This document shows positions 21,199 to 33,390 of a stretch of 64,000 nucleotides of DNA, piece by piece (the stretch's first letter is position 1; the number at the start of each line of letters is the position of its first letter). The stretch spans positions 352,028 through 416,027 of the forward strand of contig JAJEKB010020467.1 in assembly GCA_022393335.1 (NCBI GenBank), read 5' to 3'. This DNA is from Macrotrachela quadricornifera. Lineage: Eukaryota > Rotifera > Eurotatoria > Philodinida > Philodinidae. The notes under the pieces were generated by a model that had not been told where the DNA came from, searched no databases, and saw only the letters and a list, made by a program, of their open reading frames with translations. The position numbers and the translations under genes are program-made.

Positions 21199-22190
21199 AT
21201 ACTTTTTTTTGTCCTCAATATTGAGTAGAACAAATGATTGCGATTAAAGAAAATAGTTGAATAACAGAACGACATGAATTAGTGCAGTGATTGTAACTCT
21301 TTTGAGTAGTTTACATTGAAATCTAATAATAAAATTCATTTTTTAATCATATACTAATGGTTAACACTTATTTATTCATTCAGGAACATAAGAAATACGC
21401 ATGCTAAAGAACGTAAATCGGTTCATTCCCAGTTTTTTTAATAGAACTACGTATATCGATAAAGAATGAGAAGAAGAATTGTTTTCATACAAAATTTAAA
21501 TCATCTTGGAAACGTTCTAGGGCGTTCCTAAACAGATATCTAGATCCTGTTTTTGTTTGGTTTTACCTCATTTTCTAGGGCTCTATATTAACAACAGATT
21601 AGTCAAAATACTTGAAGGATTGATTGAAAATGATTTTATTTTAAAAAGTCAATCGTATCCCTCAAATCCATAAATGAATAATCTATAAATAGTATAGGAA
21701 AACTGAACTCATTATAAGAATATAGTGTTAGTATTTGTATTTTACATATATGATGGAATTCCTCACTGACGAGAAAACCATTCCGATTTATCCATTGATT
21801 TTAAATCGAAACCGTGTGCATCATGTAGATTCTAATGAACTGTGAATACACTGAAAAAAGTTCGGATCCATAGATTATTACTGCGGAGATATTATATTTT
21901 TAAGAGTATTTTATTCCTTCAGTCCCGTAGTTCTTCTCAAAAACATCAGGGAAAGTGAATTTCGAATTTCAAATCGAAATTTTGCTCAAAGAGAAGTCTT
22001 AAAGAGAACGTTTATTATTTCAAGATTCAGATCTTTCCGTTGTTCCTATTCTACAGCATTGTTATGATAAGAACATCTTATTCATATCGTTTATGCACCA
22101 GTAGATTCCGATATTCTTATTTCAGAATAGATGAAATTGAAAAGGCTGAAACTTGAAACAATAAACAATTCTCTCTAAATTTTTTATATT
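21199..22190. other. Intergenic, nothing recognised
   Basis: AT-rich sequence downstream of the ART-TPR gene with many stops in all frames. No repeat structure stood out. Confidence 0.4.
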
Positions 22191-22195
22191 ATACA

Positions 22196-23494
22196 CGGAG
22201 TACTACACAAGTTTTTTCGCCTGCTCTTAAGACAAATATTCAGAACCTGCTCTAGTGTTTTTTCTAACATATCCTCCTTCAACATCAATGCACTTGTGCA
22301 TACGAATAAACCTGTCAGGGAAACAGTGTTTGAAATCGTTGTTTGTGACACTATCAGTAGCTTGACTTAAGATATTTAACATTGAGTTGTTATCGTTAAA
22401 CTGAATTTCTTGTAGTTGATCTTTCAACTTGGAGAATATAAAGAAGTAGTATGGGCTTAAATCTAGAGGGTATGATGGATTTGGATATATTTCGATATGA
22501 TTTTCGGTCAAAAATTCACTGAGGTGTAGGCTCGAAGTGCACTTGCACTGTCATCATGAAGCATCAAGCCATGAAGACCGATGTTTTGCCTTCTAAATAA
22601 TACAGCTTTGGAGATTTGTAGTTAGCAGCTATTAATATATCAACTTGCATTTATCGTCTCATCAGATTCCAATTGTATTGATTCGATTAAACCAGATTTC
22701 ATGAAGAAAATAGTCAACATCCTTTTGCCTGAGCTTTTATTTCGAAGAATCTTGGTTGAATGTAGATCAGTTTTGATCACCTAAACTTTAGATTGTTCCT
22801 TTGTTTTCGGATTGAAAACATGAAACTATAATTCATGACCAATTAGAATGTCGAATAGATGACAAGATTGACCTTCTTCAAATCTCTTCAGTGATTGACG
22901 ACAAAATTGAACATGTAGTCTTTTTTGGTCATCAGCTAGCTGATGGGACACTAATCGAGTGCAAACCTTGTGTGACTTCAAATAATCGTGAATGATTGAG
23001 TTGATTGCTGACGAACTAATCTTCAGGACATACTCCATCTACTCGTATGTCGAATGAGAATCATCTTCAATTATTGCTCGAACACTATCAAGTGTTTATT
23101 CATTGACAAATGTTCGAGGACGACCTGAGCACGCAGTATTTTCGACACTTAAATTATTTTGCTGAAATCCGTGGAACTAATTGAAAACTGTGCGGTCAGA
23201 AGGTGCTTGGTTTTCCCATGCTTGTATCAAACGGGCATGGCTTTCCTTGTATAGTAAACCAATTTTTCAATCACATAAAATCATAGTACGAAATTATTCA
23301 CGTAAGAGTTGAAAACTCATATCAGAAATTATGTAAAGATGATCCAAAAGAAACAAAAAATACAATGATTGGTAAAAGGTGGAAGACTGAAATTTTGCAC
23401 ATAATCCTAAATATATTTAGTCATTATAATAGAATAAATGTCCTCAAATTACGACTTCTAGAACAGCCGGGCTGCAAAACTTTTGTAGTGCTCT
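22196..23494 (-). mobile_element. Degraded mariner transposon, about 1.3 kb
   Basis: The length fits a full mariner. The ends are GGAGTACTACACAAGTTTT on the left and, reverse-complemented, AGAGCACTACAAAAGTTTT on the right. On the minus strand, 23038-22826 reads KVCTRLVSHQLADDQKR, then CRQSLKRFEEG and IGHEL in place of the TGDET block, so the first catalytic Asp is lost. 22511-22227 reads PSYPLDLSPYYFFIFSKLKD, the third-Asp block, followed by a typical CIDVEGGYV ending. Frame breaks separate the parts. Confidence 0.75.
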
Positions 23495-23495
23495 A

Positions 23496-24793
23496 CTTAC
23501 AATATTTTGATAGATTAAGTCGACGAAATGATGTATTATGCAATCTTATCATGGAATTATAAAATATTAATGAATAAAGATGAATTGCTTTATCAAGTAA
23601 AGTTTGTAGAAGTGAGGAAGAAATATCAGCTGATACGTCAAGTGATCTTATTCTATTCAGACTGATATTTTAAATTAATCCATCAAGAGATAGAGTATGC
23701 ACATGGTTATACGACAGATAATTAATAGTATTTGGATCAGTGAATTCAGAATAACTGTCAATAGGAAAAATTAAGTGAGAAAATGCATATGGAATGATAA
23801 AAATATTGATACGGCACCATTTGTGACTGTTAATCCAATGGCAACGAATATACCATTTCCGTTCTTTTAACCAGAAATGACTTCTAAATGTATCCAGCAG
23901 TCGATCAATTTCATGTGTAAAATTTATACTAGAACATTTATAACTCATTATAAACTAAAGTATTTTCAATTGTGGTAAACGAGTATTAATTACCTCTTTT
24001 CATTCTTGTCCATTAAGATGTAAAGTCAATGATCTCACTTTTAAATAACATAAATTATTTGTTTAAGATAAAAGATTCATTATCATATATTCATATTTTT
24101 CAACATGTATTTCTCAAGTAGTGAGTGTTGATATTGCAGGTAGTATTTGTCATTGATCATAATCTTGACTTTTTATTAAAATATATTCGAGATTTGGTGT
24201 GCATTCAAATAGCTTCGATAATTCAAATAAACAACAATTGATACTTTCAAAAGTTAAATGTTTTAATGATAAATATTTATCGAATTGAAAGGTAACATCA
24301 AAACAATATTGTATAAGATTTGGTAAACTCCATATCACATGCATTATTGTACTATAATTAGGTTGGACATTTTCAAAATAACATTTGATTAATTTCAAAT
24401 TTATGAGATTCAAAAGATGAAGCAATTCATTGATCATCATTTACCATGCCTCATCTGAATGAAATTCATGTAAGGAGAGGGATATTAAAGATGTGAATTG
24501 ATTTAAAGTAAGGCCATATGAAAGAAAAAGTTTTTTTTGATAAGGTGTTTTATCATCATCCGATAAACATAATGTAGTAATACTATTTCTAATGGATAAT
24601 AATTGTCCGTAACATATGCATACAAAATCTGTCTTTGATGTTGATGGAAAATCTACACCATATGTGTTTAGATGACGTATCAGTAAATTATCAATTCGTT
24701 GATTAAGACGATAAAAACATGTATAAGATGTGCAGACTTCAGAAATGTGAATATATATAACCAAATTTCATTAGGTAATAGTTCAAATGACAT
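23496..24793 (-). pseudogene. F-box/leucine-rich protein gene, decayed
   Basis: The gene starts at ATG 24793 with a clear F-box (SFELLPNEIWLYIFTFL). A frameshift near 24715 moves the frame to RLNQRIDNLLIRHLNTYGV (ORF 24764-24441). The next block (24440-24150) has leucine-rich segments such as LSLKHLTFESINCCLFEL and TPNLEYILIKS. The block at 23948-23670 has the family signature RKWYIRCHWINSHKW. The tail to 23496 repeats the C-terminal fragment seen at 3368-3672. At least three stops or frameshifts occur, and a mariner lies directly at the 3' side. F-box proteins link targets to SCF ubiquitin ligases; this copy cannot make the full protein. Confidence 0.75.
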
Positions 24794-24913
24794 TTGTATT
24801 AAACTGCACAATCAAAGAGAATAAAAATAAAAACTGTAATGCACAAGAAAAATGTACTCTATTATGGTATTTCTATAGGACGTCTTATTAAATGTAAAGT
24901 ATCTTGGTATGTT

Positions 24914-25056
24914 CTAATGGCGAAGCCAGGAATTTTTTCTGGAGGGGGAGGGGGGCTGAGCTCCGTTTTCAAGCTGAAAATCAGCGTGTTTCACTATTTT
25001 AATACTAGATCATCTCAATTCTGGGGAGGTGGCTGAGCCCCCTGGCTCTGCCACTA
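24914..25056. mobile_element. Small hAT-type MITE
   Basis: The left end TAATGGCGAAGCCAGG and the inverted right end TAGTGGCAGAGCCAGG bound about 140 bp containing two G-rich blocks. The end sequence resembles hAT ends, but the 8-bp flanks match poorly, so the class is tentative. Confidence 0.5.
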
Positions 25057-25473
25057 GTAAACTTGACTAAAAAAAACTAATTCTTCTAGTTTGCTTTTTT
25101 TTATTATTATCAAAATATCTATATTAGGAACAGAAATCGTCATATGTCTGTAAGATTATTGTTTATTTGAATGTAAATCGTCTGCTGAAGATAAACGAAA
25201 ATTGAATTAATATTTTGTAAAATGCCGACGACAGATGTCATCATAAAACAGTTTGAAATATCCTCCCTTTATTCAATAAATCTTATGGTAGACCTATAGA
25301 AAATTATTTTCTTTTAATTATAACCTTCAATATAAACAATATTTAACAATTTAATTCTTAAGAATTTTTTATTAAAAAATTATCTTTCCAAAGAAGAAAT
25401 ATTATAATGATTAATGAAAAGATAATTGAACATTCAATTAATTTAAAGATATAAGAAGTAAATCCTAATAATA

Positions 25474-25594
25474 CCCAGACAGTAAAAATCAATAAAATAA
25501 TACGTTATAACGGCGTTAAAAAACGATTTTTTATTTTTTGAAAAAAGTAAGCGCACATTTTAACGCGATATTTTATCGATTTTTACTTTCTCGG
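25474..25594. mobile_element. TA-flanked MITE upstream of the sirtuin gene
   Basis: TA at 25472 and 25595 flank 121 bp whose ends are inverted over about 25 bases (CCCAGACAGTAAAAATCAAT and, reverse-complemented, CCGAGAAAGTAAAAATCGAT). TA duplications and small size fit a Tc1/mariner-derived MITE. It lies 56 bp upstream of the sirtuin ATG, inside the likely promoter or 5' UTR. Confidence 0.7.
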
Positions 25595-25649
25595 TAGTTC
25601 GTTTTAGATTAATTTTTGTTTAAAAGAAAAATTAATAAATATATAAAGA

Positions 25650-26638
25650 ATGAAGAAAACTTTATTGTATCGATTAATTAATAAATTCTATCAATCTCAT
25701 CATGTGCGAACTATTTCCAATTCTACACCAATTGGAACAAAAAATCCAACAGGAGAATCTATGTTGGTAAGAATATCAATACTATTTTCAAAAAAAAACT
25801 AAAATTTTTTAAATAATATGAATACACTTTATTTATGAACTGATTTTCTTAGAATGAAATAAATGTCTTTATAATTTTTATGTAATATATGCAGGAAAAA
25901 GCTGCAGAAGAGCTGCGCCATGCAAAACGTGTATTAGCCATAACTGGTGCAGGAATATCTGCCGATTCTGGTCTTCCAACATATCGTGGTATTGGTGGTC
26001 TTTATAGTGATGGAAAAGAAACTGAAGATGGTATGACTATTGAAGAAGCTCTATCGATTTATACAATGCGTAAAAGACCAGATATTTGTTGGAAATATAT
26101 TTATCAAATTGAATCTTCTTGTCGTGCTGCGAAATATAATGATGCACATAAATCACTTGTATCACTTGAATCAAAATTTGATCAATTTACTGTTCTTACA
26201 CAAAATATAGATGGTTTTCATCGAAGTGCTGGTTCAAAAAATCTCATTGAAATTCATGGAAATATTCAACATTTATTTTGTATATCTTGTCGACATGAAA
26301 AACATGTTCAAAATTTCGAAGGTATTAAAATTCCACCAAAATGTGAACAATGTAATGGATTAATACGTCCAAAAATTGTTTTATTTGGTGAAATGTTACC
26401 AATGCATGAAATAACACAACTTTATAAAATAATGGAAAATGGTTTAGATGCTGTTATTAGTATTGGTACAACCAGTGTTTTTCCATATATTGCTGAACCT
26501 GTTTTATGTGCTGCAAAAAATAATACGACTACAATTGAAATTAATCCTAGTGATACTAATGTATCGAATATTGTCAAATATAGATTTCGTGATCGTGCTA
26601 TTAATATTTTACCACAATTAGTAAAATATCTTTCATAA
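25650..26638 (+). CDS. Sirtuin (Sir2 family NAD+-dependent deacylase), bacterial type, 286 aa
   Basis: Exons are 25650-25766 and 25895-26638, with a 128-bp intron (ATGTTG|GTAAGA ... ATGCAG|GAAAAA) in phase 0. Exon 1 encodes a 39-residue leader (MKKTLLYRLINKFYQSHHVR and onward), basic and free of acidic residues until near its end, like a mitochondrial presequence. Exon 2 is a complete Sir2 core: GAGISADSGLPTYRG (about 57-71, NAD binding), QNIDGFH (142-148), catalytic His160 in EIHG, zinc cysteines 168/171 and 189/192, and SIGTTSVFPYIA. From family knowledge, GLYSDGKETEDGM and SVFPYIAEPV look closer to proteobacterial Sir2 proteins than to animal SIRT1-7. I infer a horizontally acquired core that gained a targeting exon and an intron. 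Confidence 0.85.
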
Positions 26639-27009
26639 ATTTTTTTTCGATGATCAGATAGATTTATTTTGTTTAATGTTGAAAATAAAATTCTTATTTA
26701 AAATATTAGTAAAAGATTTTTATTCTCATCACATATGTTTTATGTCTGAAGAATATATTGAATTTATATATTTTCAATGAGAAATTTCTTTTCATTTGTC
26801 TCTTTTTTTTTAGTAAGATTTTAAAGAGTTGTAAGAGGTAAGTAATGGCATTTCCTTTCCATCCCGATTCAAATAGAGAATCGATATATGCTAGATTTGA
26901 AACTGTTTTCATAATCAATATTTTTAACATAAATGTTTATTGTATTACTTCATTAGATAGAGCAAAAATGATTGTACTCAAAATGAATCTTTCTGGATCA
27001 TTCATTAGA

Positions 27010-27534
27010 TTATTTTATATATTTAATTTGTACACAACCATTTGAAAATGTTTTTGTATCTGAATGTTTAAATCGTTGTTCAATAGGTTGTTGTCCAAAT
27101 AAAGGAATACCTTTTCCAAGAATAATTGGAATTATTGTTATAATTAATTCATCAATTAAATTATGGTTTAATAATATTGTATTTAATTGTCCACCACCAA
27201 TTAACCAAATATTATTTCCATCTTTTTCTTTTAATTGATTAATAAATTCAATTATATTATCATTAATAAAATGAACTAATTTATTTGATTGTTGTTTTTC
27301 ATGTGAAAATACATAATTTATTTTATCAGCATAAGGAAATTCACCAGGAAAAGTTAAAATTTGTTCATAAGTTTTTCTTCCCATTAATGTTATATCAATA
27401 TTTTTATAAAATAAATTATAACCATAATCATCATTATTTTCATTTTCTAACGGTGGTAACCAATCAATATTTCCATCTTCTCTCGCAATAAATCCATCTA
27501 TACTAATAGCTGTATAAAGAATTATTTTCCTCAT
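27010..27534 (-). CDS. RibD C-terminal/dihydrofolate reductase-like protein (YyaP type), 174 aa
   Basis: This is an intact single-exon reading frame whose start has a clean AAATAAAATG context. The N-terminus RKIILYTAISIDGFIARED, then IDITLMGRKTYE, FSHEKQ, the glycine-rich NIWLIGGGQL (NADPH-binding loop) and ELIITIIPIILGKGIPLF are the ordered motifs of the RibD_C/YyaP-YwjB reductases. The length is close to the bacterial proteins. Such stand-alone proteins are mostly bacterial, so horizontal origin is likely. The substrate is unknown; the family includes pyrimidine and folate reductases but most members are untested. It lies tail to tail with the sirtuin gene, 371 bp away. Confidence 0.8.
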   Translation of the reverse strand: MRKIILYTAISIDGFIAREDGNIDWLPPLENENNDDYGYNLFYKNIDITLMGRKTYEQILTFPGEFPYADKINYVFSHEKQQSNKLVHFINDNIIEFINQLKEKDGNNIWLIGGGQLNTILLNHNLIDELIITIIPIILGKGIPLFGQQPIEQRFKHSDTKTFSNGCVQIKYIK

Positions 27535-27769
27535 TTTATTTTTAATATATCAAAATAAAGAAAAACATTTTTTATCATAATATAATATAAAAATTATTTT
27601 ACTCGTTGAATGATAATAACCAATAAAAATAATCATTCTAGATGGTGCACATCACTGGATTATCATTATTTTCACTAGTATATCGTTCCATGTCTTGATC
27701 GATTAATTAAACCTTTGTTGGCGAACATGGTATGTCTTTCAAATCAATCAGAATTGAGTAGAAACAACC

Positions 27770-27915
27770 TGTAGAGTACTTTTCCTGTATTGATAAATGT
27801 TATGTATGTTCTCATACAAAAAAAGATGAAAAATCAGTCAAATATACAAAATATCAATGCGAAGAATGTTATGTTGGACTATGCAAGACAATAGAGAAAT
27901 GCAAAGAATCAGAAA
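27770..27915 (+). mobile_element. piggyBac transposase C-terminal relic
   Basis: A short frame reads DKCYVCSHTKKDEKSVKYT and then QCEECYVGLCK, the CxxC...CxxC...LC pattern of the cysteine-rich C-terminal domain of piggyBac-type transposases. No catalytic part is nearby. It is treated as a fragment. Confidence 0.45.
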
Positions 27916-28406
27916 AAAAGGTGCTTTACTAAAAATTGAAAGTTTTAAAATTCCGGAATTCTTGCTTGAAACTGTTTGAGGCTTCGTCAATTCTATACAA
28001 AACTATTGAAAGTCTCGTAGATTTGAAAGGATTTTGGGATATGTTCATAGAATCCTCTTTTAATTTCGTTGTTAAAGTAAAAGTTGAGTCTTTTTTTCTG
28101 CAAAATCATCAATAGTTTGTCCATAAATATGCGTGTTTTTAATTAAGAATATGCTTGGCATATATTATTTGATGCTGCGAATGACTTTTAATTAAATTTT
28201 TTAAGGCCTTCCTACATGCAAAAAAAGTAGAGAGACAAATCTTTTTTTTTTCCTTCGTCATAGCGTTAGTCTGGCATTCAGATAACAAAAAAAAAGAACG
28301 TAAAAGAATGGAAAAGTAACTCATTTATATAATTATCATCAAGAACACAAGTGTATAGAAAAAACGGCATTCACTAGTAAACATTGAAGCATATCAGTTG
28401 GTTGCT

Positions 28407-31336
28407 ATGTTATCTGTCAGAATTTTTCTCTTTTATTTCTTAATTCATATTGTATTAATGTACACAAAAGTACCTTCTGATTATGATCTCTATGGAATTA
28501 AAATTGGCATAAATGATAATTTCCTCGTTAGTGTTGACAATTTATTTCTGGTGTGGTACATCGAACTATTTCCACACAACAATATTTCCAGTTGTCAAAT
28601 TCCCTATAATTTGACAACATGTGATTTTGTCTATAGTGTTGTTGTTTCAACCTCGAATAATATCACATTTGTCTACAATTGTATTGATTTACAAGGAAAT
28701 AATGTCATTGGTTTCTTCATTAGCAACGGTACGTGTGAATCATTTCAATTACGTGATGAACAAATAGTGTCTAACTATTCGACACAAGATAATTTCGTGA
28801 TTGATATTGATGGACAAGGAACTGGTGTATACAGTGTTGCTGATGATTTTGTATTCTATTATGAATTATATCCCAAAATTAATTTATTTGTTTGGCCAAA
28901 TACTCTCGGGATTTCTCCTCGAGGAATTGATATCGGTTCAAATGAAGACTATGCTGTTGTAGTCGGATATTGTCAATCAACACCAATAACTGCAGTCGAA
29001 TGTGGTTTTTTCATACGATTAAATCGATCATTATCGAGTCCGTATAGCATAAGTGAATTTGACATTGCAAATGTCTTGCATTATCCATGGAATGATCCAC
29101 GCTGTATTCGTTATATGGCTAACAGCCGAACGTATACAGCACAATCAGTCATGTCAGTGAGTATTTGTTGGCAAACTCAACGCGTACTGATCGGTATTGA
29201 ATCACTAAATACGGTTTTATTGTATTCGTTAAATGATACTCATCATCCAATTAGTACTCGTCAGAATGGAGTTGGATTGATGGGCTACGGGAAAAGTGTT
29301 GCATGGTTGGATATGAGTGGTCATAAGGCAGTGATACTGGCCAACATTTATGCATATTCAACTTATCAATGGATTTCATCATCAGTTCATGTTTATGATA
29401 TTGAATCAGATGGATTCTCCGATTCAACACAACCAATTCTTATCTATCCCAATAGCCAACAAGTCATTTTTCGAATGATGGCTGCATCCTTTATTCGTCT
29501 TAGTTGTTCACCTGCTGGCAATTTAGGAATTTTAGACAGCATGGGCAATGGGGTTAGCATTCTTGTTGCACCTCCAGGTACTTATCCAAATACAAACATA
29601 AGCGTATATGTAACCAATCATATACCCTGTAATCGTGGTACTAGTCGAAATTATTCTGGGATTGAATTATGTTCTCCTACTCCATCATCAAGTAACTATT
29701 CTAAAGGCTTATTCTGTCCATATGGAGCTGTTGGTGATGTTTCCTATTCTGCATTTGAATCAATTGAACAAGATCAAGAATATCCTGAATCACCTGAAAA
29801 TCTTGTTTTTGATGATATACTCATGCAAAATATGTTCACACTTAACTTGAAATCGATTCATTGTCTGCTTGTCTCACCTCTTACCTGGGTACTTCTCGTC
29901 TTAATAATTGGATTTATTGTTGCAATTATCATGAAAATTTCTGATGTATTTTGTCCTCATCATCAATCAAGGCGAGATCGTGCCAAGAGAATATTCAGAA
30001 AAATGGATCTCATTGGCGAAGGAGAGGTATTTCATTGAATTTGTTAAGATCATTGATAAGAACGATTTTTTAAAAATATTTTCTTGTTCAGATGTGGATC
30101 GGTGGTCTAATGTCAGCTGCGATAATTGTCCTTGTTGTGTCCGCATATTATTTTTCATTTGCGTATCTTCATCAATATCCAATTGAAAATGTTACTCACA
30201 ATAGTTCATTTGCATGTGATGTTACTTTACGTAATGCTAAATTTAGTACAACAACACAAAAGAGATGGGATCCTCGTCGTTCAACAAAAAAAAGTCAACC
30301 GATATTTGATTTACTAAATGCACAATCATTTACACTTAATATTGATCTTATTCAAACAGCACTTACCTGTGAAGATTATTTCTATGTACAATGGCTTAAT
30401 AGCTACAAAATTACTCTAGTGCCAATAACTAAATGTGAAACAAGTCATAATGAAACTATTCTCAGCTTGGCCATCTTACTTCCAGCTCAGGAGATTACTG
30501 TTCAATTGGTATTGACAGGATTAAAAACAATTGGAGCTATTCGAATTGGTCTTAGTGGACCTTCGGCAAAAAGTGAAGATGGAAGGTATAGAATAGATAT
30601 AATACTTAATTCAGATTCATTATGTTGAATGTTTTAAGAGAGAGAGAGACAGAAGAACAATTCTCTTTTTATTCAATTTATCATATAGACTATGAGTGTA
30701 TTCAACAACACTTTTAAAAAATTTTTTTTTTCTGATTAAACAAGGTTTACATTGATGAATCTCAACTTCGCCTCGACATTTATCTCATCATCACTTGATC
30801 GAGTCCTTGCTGAATCGACTGTATTTCCTATTGAATTGACCCAAATTGTCAATCAAACTGATCCATTAAATAGTGATGGATTGTCAACATTCAGTGCCAT
30901 TTGGTCATATTCGTTTAGTGTAAATTCTGATACACTCTTTACTAATGAGAATCGGTATACAATCATTTATCGAACACAAACAAATATTAGTGTCACAATC
31001 GGACAAAATATATTCTATATAAGTAATTTACAACAACCGATTGCTAGACAAACTGAAGTTATCTTTCATAATCTTTTGTTCACGATTGTTGTCTTAGAAA
31101 TGTTTGGCTTAATATTTCTTCTCATGAAATTGTTGTTCATTCCAGTACTTCGTACAATACTCAATCGTCTACATCATAAACTATCAAAAGATGGAGATAC
31201 TCAAATGGACGACTTGTTCATGACAGAGGTGAAAACTAATCCTTCATCAAATGTTATTCAGCAAAATTTTGTCGGCAGAAAACTTTGTCGGAGATGGTCA
31301 ACAGTCACGATCGCTCGAAAAATATGTCACGACTAA
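28407..31336 (+). CDS. Large multi-pass membrane protein with secreted-type ectodomain, 901 aa, unrecognised
   Basis: Exons are 28407-30026, 30092-30585 and 30745-31336, with introns of 65 and 159 bp and matching phases (0, 2), total 2706 nt. The first real ATG is at 28407; the frame is open a few codons upstream. A signal peptide (LSVRIFLFYFLIHIVLMYT) leads into an ectodomain of about 470 residues with many Asn-X-Ser/Thr sites and recurring strand-like segments (DYAVVVGYC, RVLIGIESLNTVLLYSL), perhaps a propeller. Membrane helices follow at about residues 497-518, 546-566 and 800-828 (LLFTIVVLEMFGLIFLLMK). A second ectodomain lies between the last two, and a basic cytoplasmic tail ends the protein. 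I do not recognise the family. No lesions are seen, so it is probably functional. Confidence 0.75.
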
Positions 31337-32529
31337 ATCAAATTGTATACACCAAAGACAAACATATTTTTTTTATTTCTTATTGTATTCAATAGAGAAA
31401 AAAGAGATTTTTTTAAATAAAAGTGTTTCTGACTGCGAAGAAAAATTGATTAAATAACAAACAAAATATTCAGTCTGATGAAGGGCCTTCAAGGACTGAG
31501 AATTGGGAATTCTTTCAGTCACCTACAATTTAAGCTAAAATACATTATTTTCCATGAGAACTGGGAACTGACATACAAATCCTTCACAATTCCTGGTCAA
31601 TTTCTCTATCATTACCTAACATACTATTTCTATGAATAAATCAAACCTCAATCCCAATCTATATACACTACTCGATTCCTACATCCTTACGAGAGGAAAT
31701 GACCTAAGAACAATACCGATCAAAAGATTTGAGGAACTGAACAGGACTGATGTACAATTCTTTCTATAGAAACTCACATCATGCTCATCTAATCAGCGCC
31801 CCAACACAGTCAGTTCATCCATAGAATGATATGCAAACTTTAATATAACTATACAATCACACTCATTAAACGCACCATTCCCAGAAGTAACCTACTCAAA
31901 TAAAATTTTGAACAATTCCACTGATAGTTCTTAGGTATTGTGGTCAATCACTTGAAGGTACCTAGTAGGGGCCTATGATAATTCCTTTGAGGAACCGAGG
32001 TAATCAATATCAAATGGCGAACATGTTAATACATTTGGTCGAGTCTGTTTCTTCGCCCCAAGACCAGTTTTCGAGATATCTGCCTTACAAACTGCGGTAT
32101 CTATGGTGACATGATGCACTTGCTATAGCTTCATAAGAAGAGAGATTCGAGTTCTGTTAAATGTTCCAATCAACTCAGCGCATCAACAAATAAGGGAACT
32201 GTTGATTTGATGAAGAAAAATTCAGAAATTCAAACAAATTTTTGGACTCAACGACTGTATGTCGTCGTAATTCGTGACACTACTAATAACGGTGTGTTTT
32301 GATTGGTTGTAATATTTCGTTAATTTCTCTAAAAAAAACATTTTCTCAAAAAAAAAGAAATAGTGGTCATTGATGATTTCATTGAATGATGCATTAATTT
32401 AACCTTTCTTTGAATAAATTTATCCATTCTATTCTTCTCTGACGTCAACAGTCATAAGCATAAACAACGGCCATTTTTACCTATAAATACATACGCCTAT
32501 ATTCCGAAGTGTTACAGTCAATATTAAAC
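31337..32529. other. Intergenic, nothing recognised
   Basis: No open frame with coding character. A pyrimidine- and CA-rich stretch at about 31480-31950 looks like old repeat sequence, but no ends could be defined. Confidence 0.35.
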
Positions 32530-33390
32530 ATGAATCGATCAAGTGTAAATTTGCTTGATCTACCAAATGAGATATTTTATATTTTGAGGAAACTTGACAA
32601 TATTGATGTTCTTTATTCATTATTTGATATTAAAACTGAACGACTTGATAATATAGGGCAACAGGAGACTTTTTCTAGTATCCTCAATTTTACATCAATT
32701 GTTCATAATACTACAATACTTGCTCGATTTTGTAATCATATATTACCTCAAATTCATTACAATGTGAAATGTCTCATTGTAGAACCAGCATCCATGGAAC
32801 ATATTCTCCTTACTACTCACTATCCAAATTTGACAGAATTGAAGCTTTTTAATTTTCAACGTGATAGTTCATTACATTATTTCACAGGTAAGCAAGTGTT
32901 TGACATTTTATCAAATGAAAAATTTCAGTACAATGATATCGAATAGAACAGATTATACAATGTTTTACTATTGCTTTTTAATTTAGTCGGTTCACCTCTT
33001 TGACATATCTTCAAAAAGCAGATTAAGAAACTTGATCTTATCAATAAAGATCGTGAACGTGCAGTAGGATCATTCACAGATTATACGAAAAGAGTGTATG
33101 CACATATTTTGACTTACTTCGAAAATCTGGAGCTATTTGAATGTTATTTCAGCATCGACTTTTCCATATTCATGCTTATTTATTTACTCAATATTTATCA
33201 TCAAATACTTTTTCTTCTTCAATTCTAACTTGTTTATGTATTGATGTTCACAATTTCAATGATTGTCTTTATTTACTTGACGGTCAGCTTAAACAATTGA
33301 CTACATTTATTGTTCAATTTTATTTTATGAATACGAATTCATCAATTGTTTATAACTTGGTAGGTATATTCTATTTTTTTAAATTTCTCT
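32530..33390 (+). pseudogene. F-box/LRR family gene, truncated and frameshifted
   Basis: ATG 32530 opens a typical bdelloid F-box start (NRSSVNLLDLPNEIFYILRK), followed by LYSLFDIKTERLDNI, FCNHILPQIHYNVKCLIVEP and HYPNLTELKLFNFQRDSS, to about 32890. The GTAAGCAAG at 32888 may be a donor. Downstream, about 33024-33130 reads KKLDLINKDRERAV and HILTYFENLEL. After a frameshift near 33150, ILTCLCIDVHNFNDCLYLLD and QLKQLTTFIVQF follow to about 33360. The C-terminal half expected for the family is missing. F-box start plus leucine-rich repeats would make an SCF substrate adaptor, but this copy is broken. Confidence 0.65.

Noticed and set aside
24839..25036. 65-codon frame ending in Gly-rich sequence
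   Set aside because: Its second half is the G-rich interior of a MITE; the first half overlaps the upstream flank of the F-box pseudogene.
28398..28406. Upstream start for the 901-aa membrane protein
   Set aside because: The upstream codon is TTG; the first ATG at 28407 directly precedes the signal peptide.
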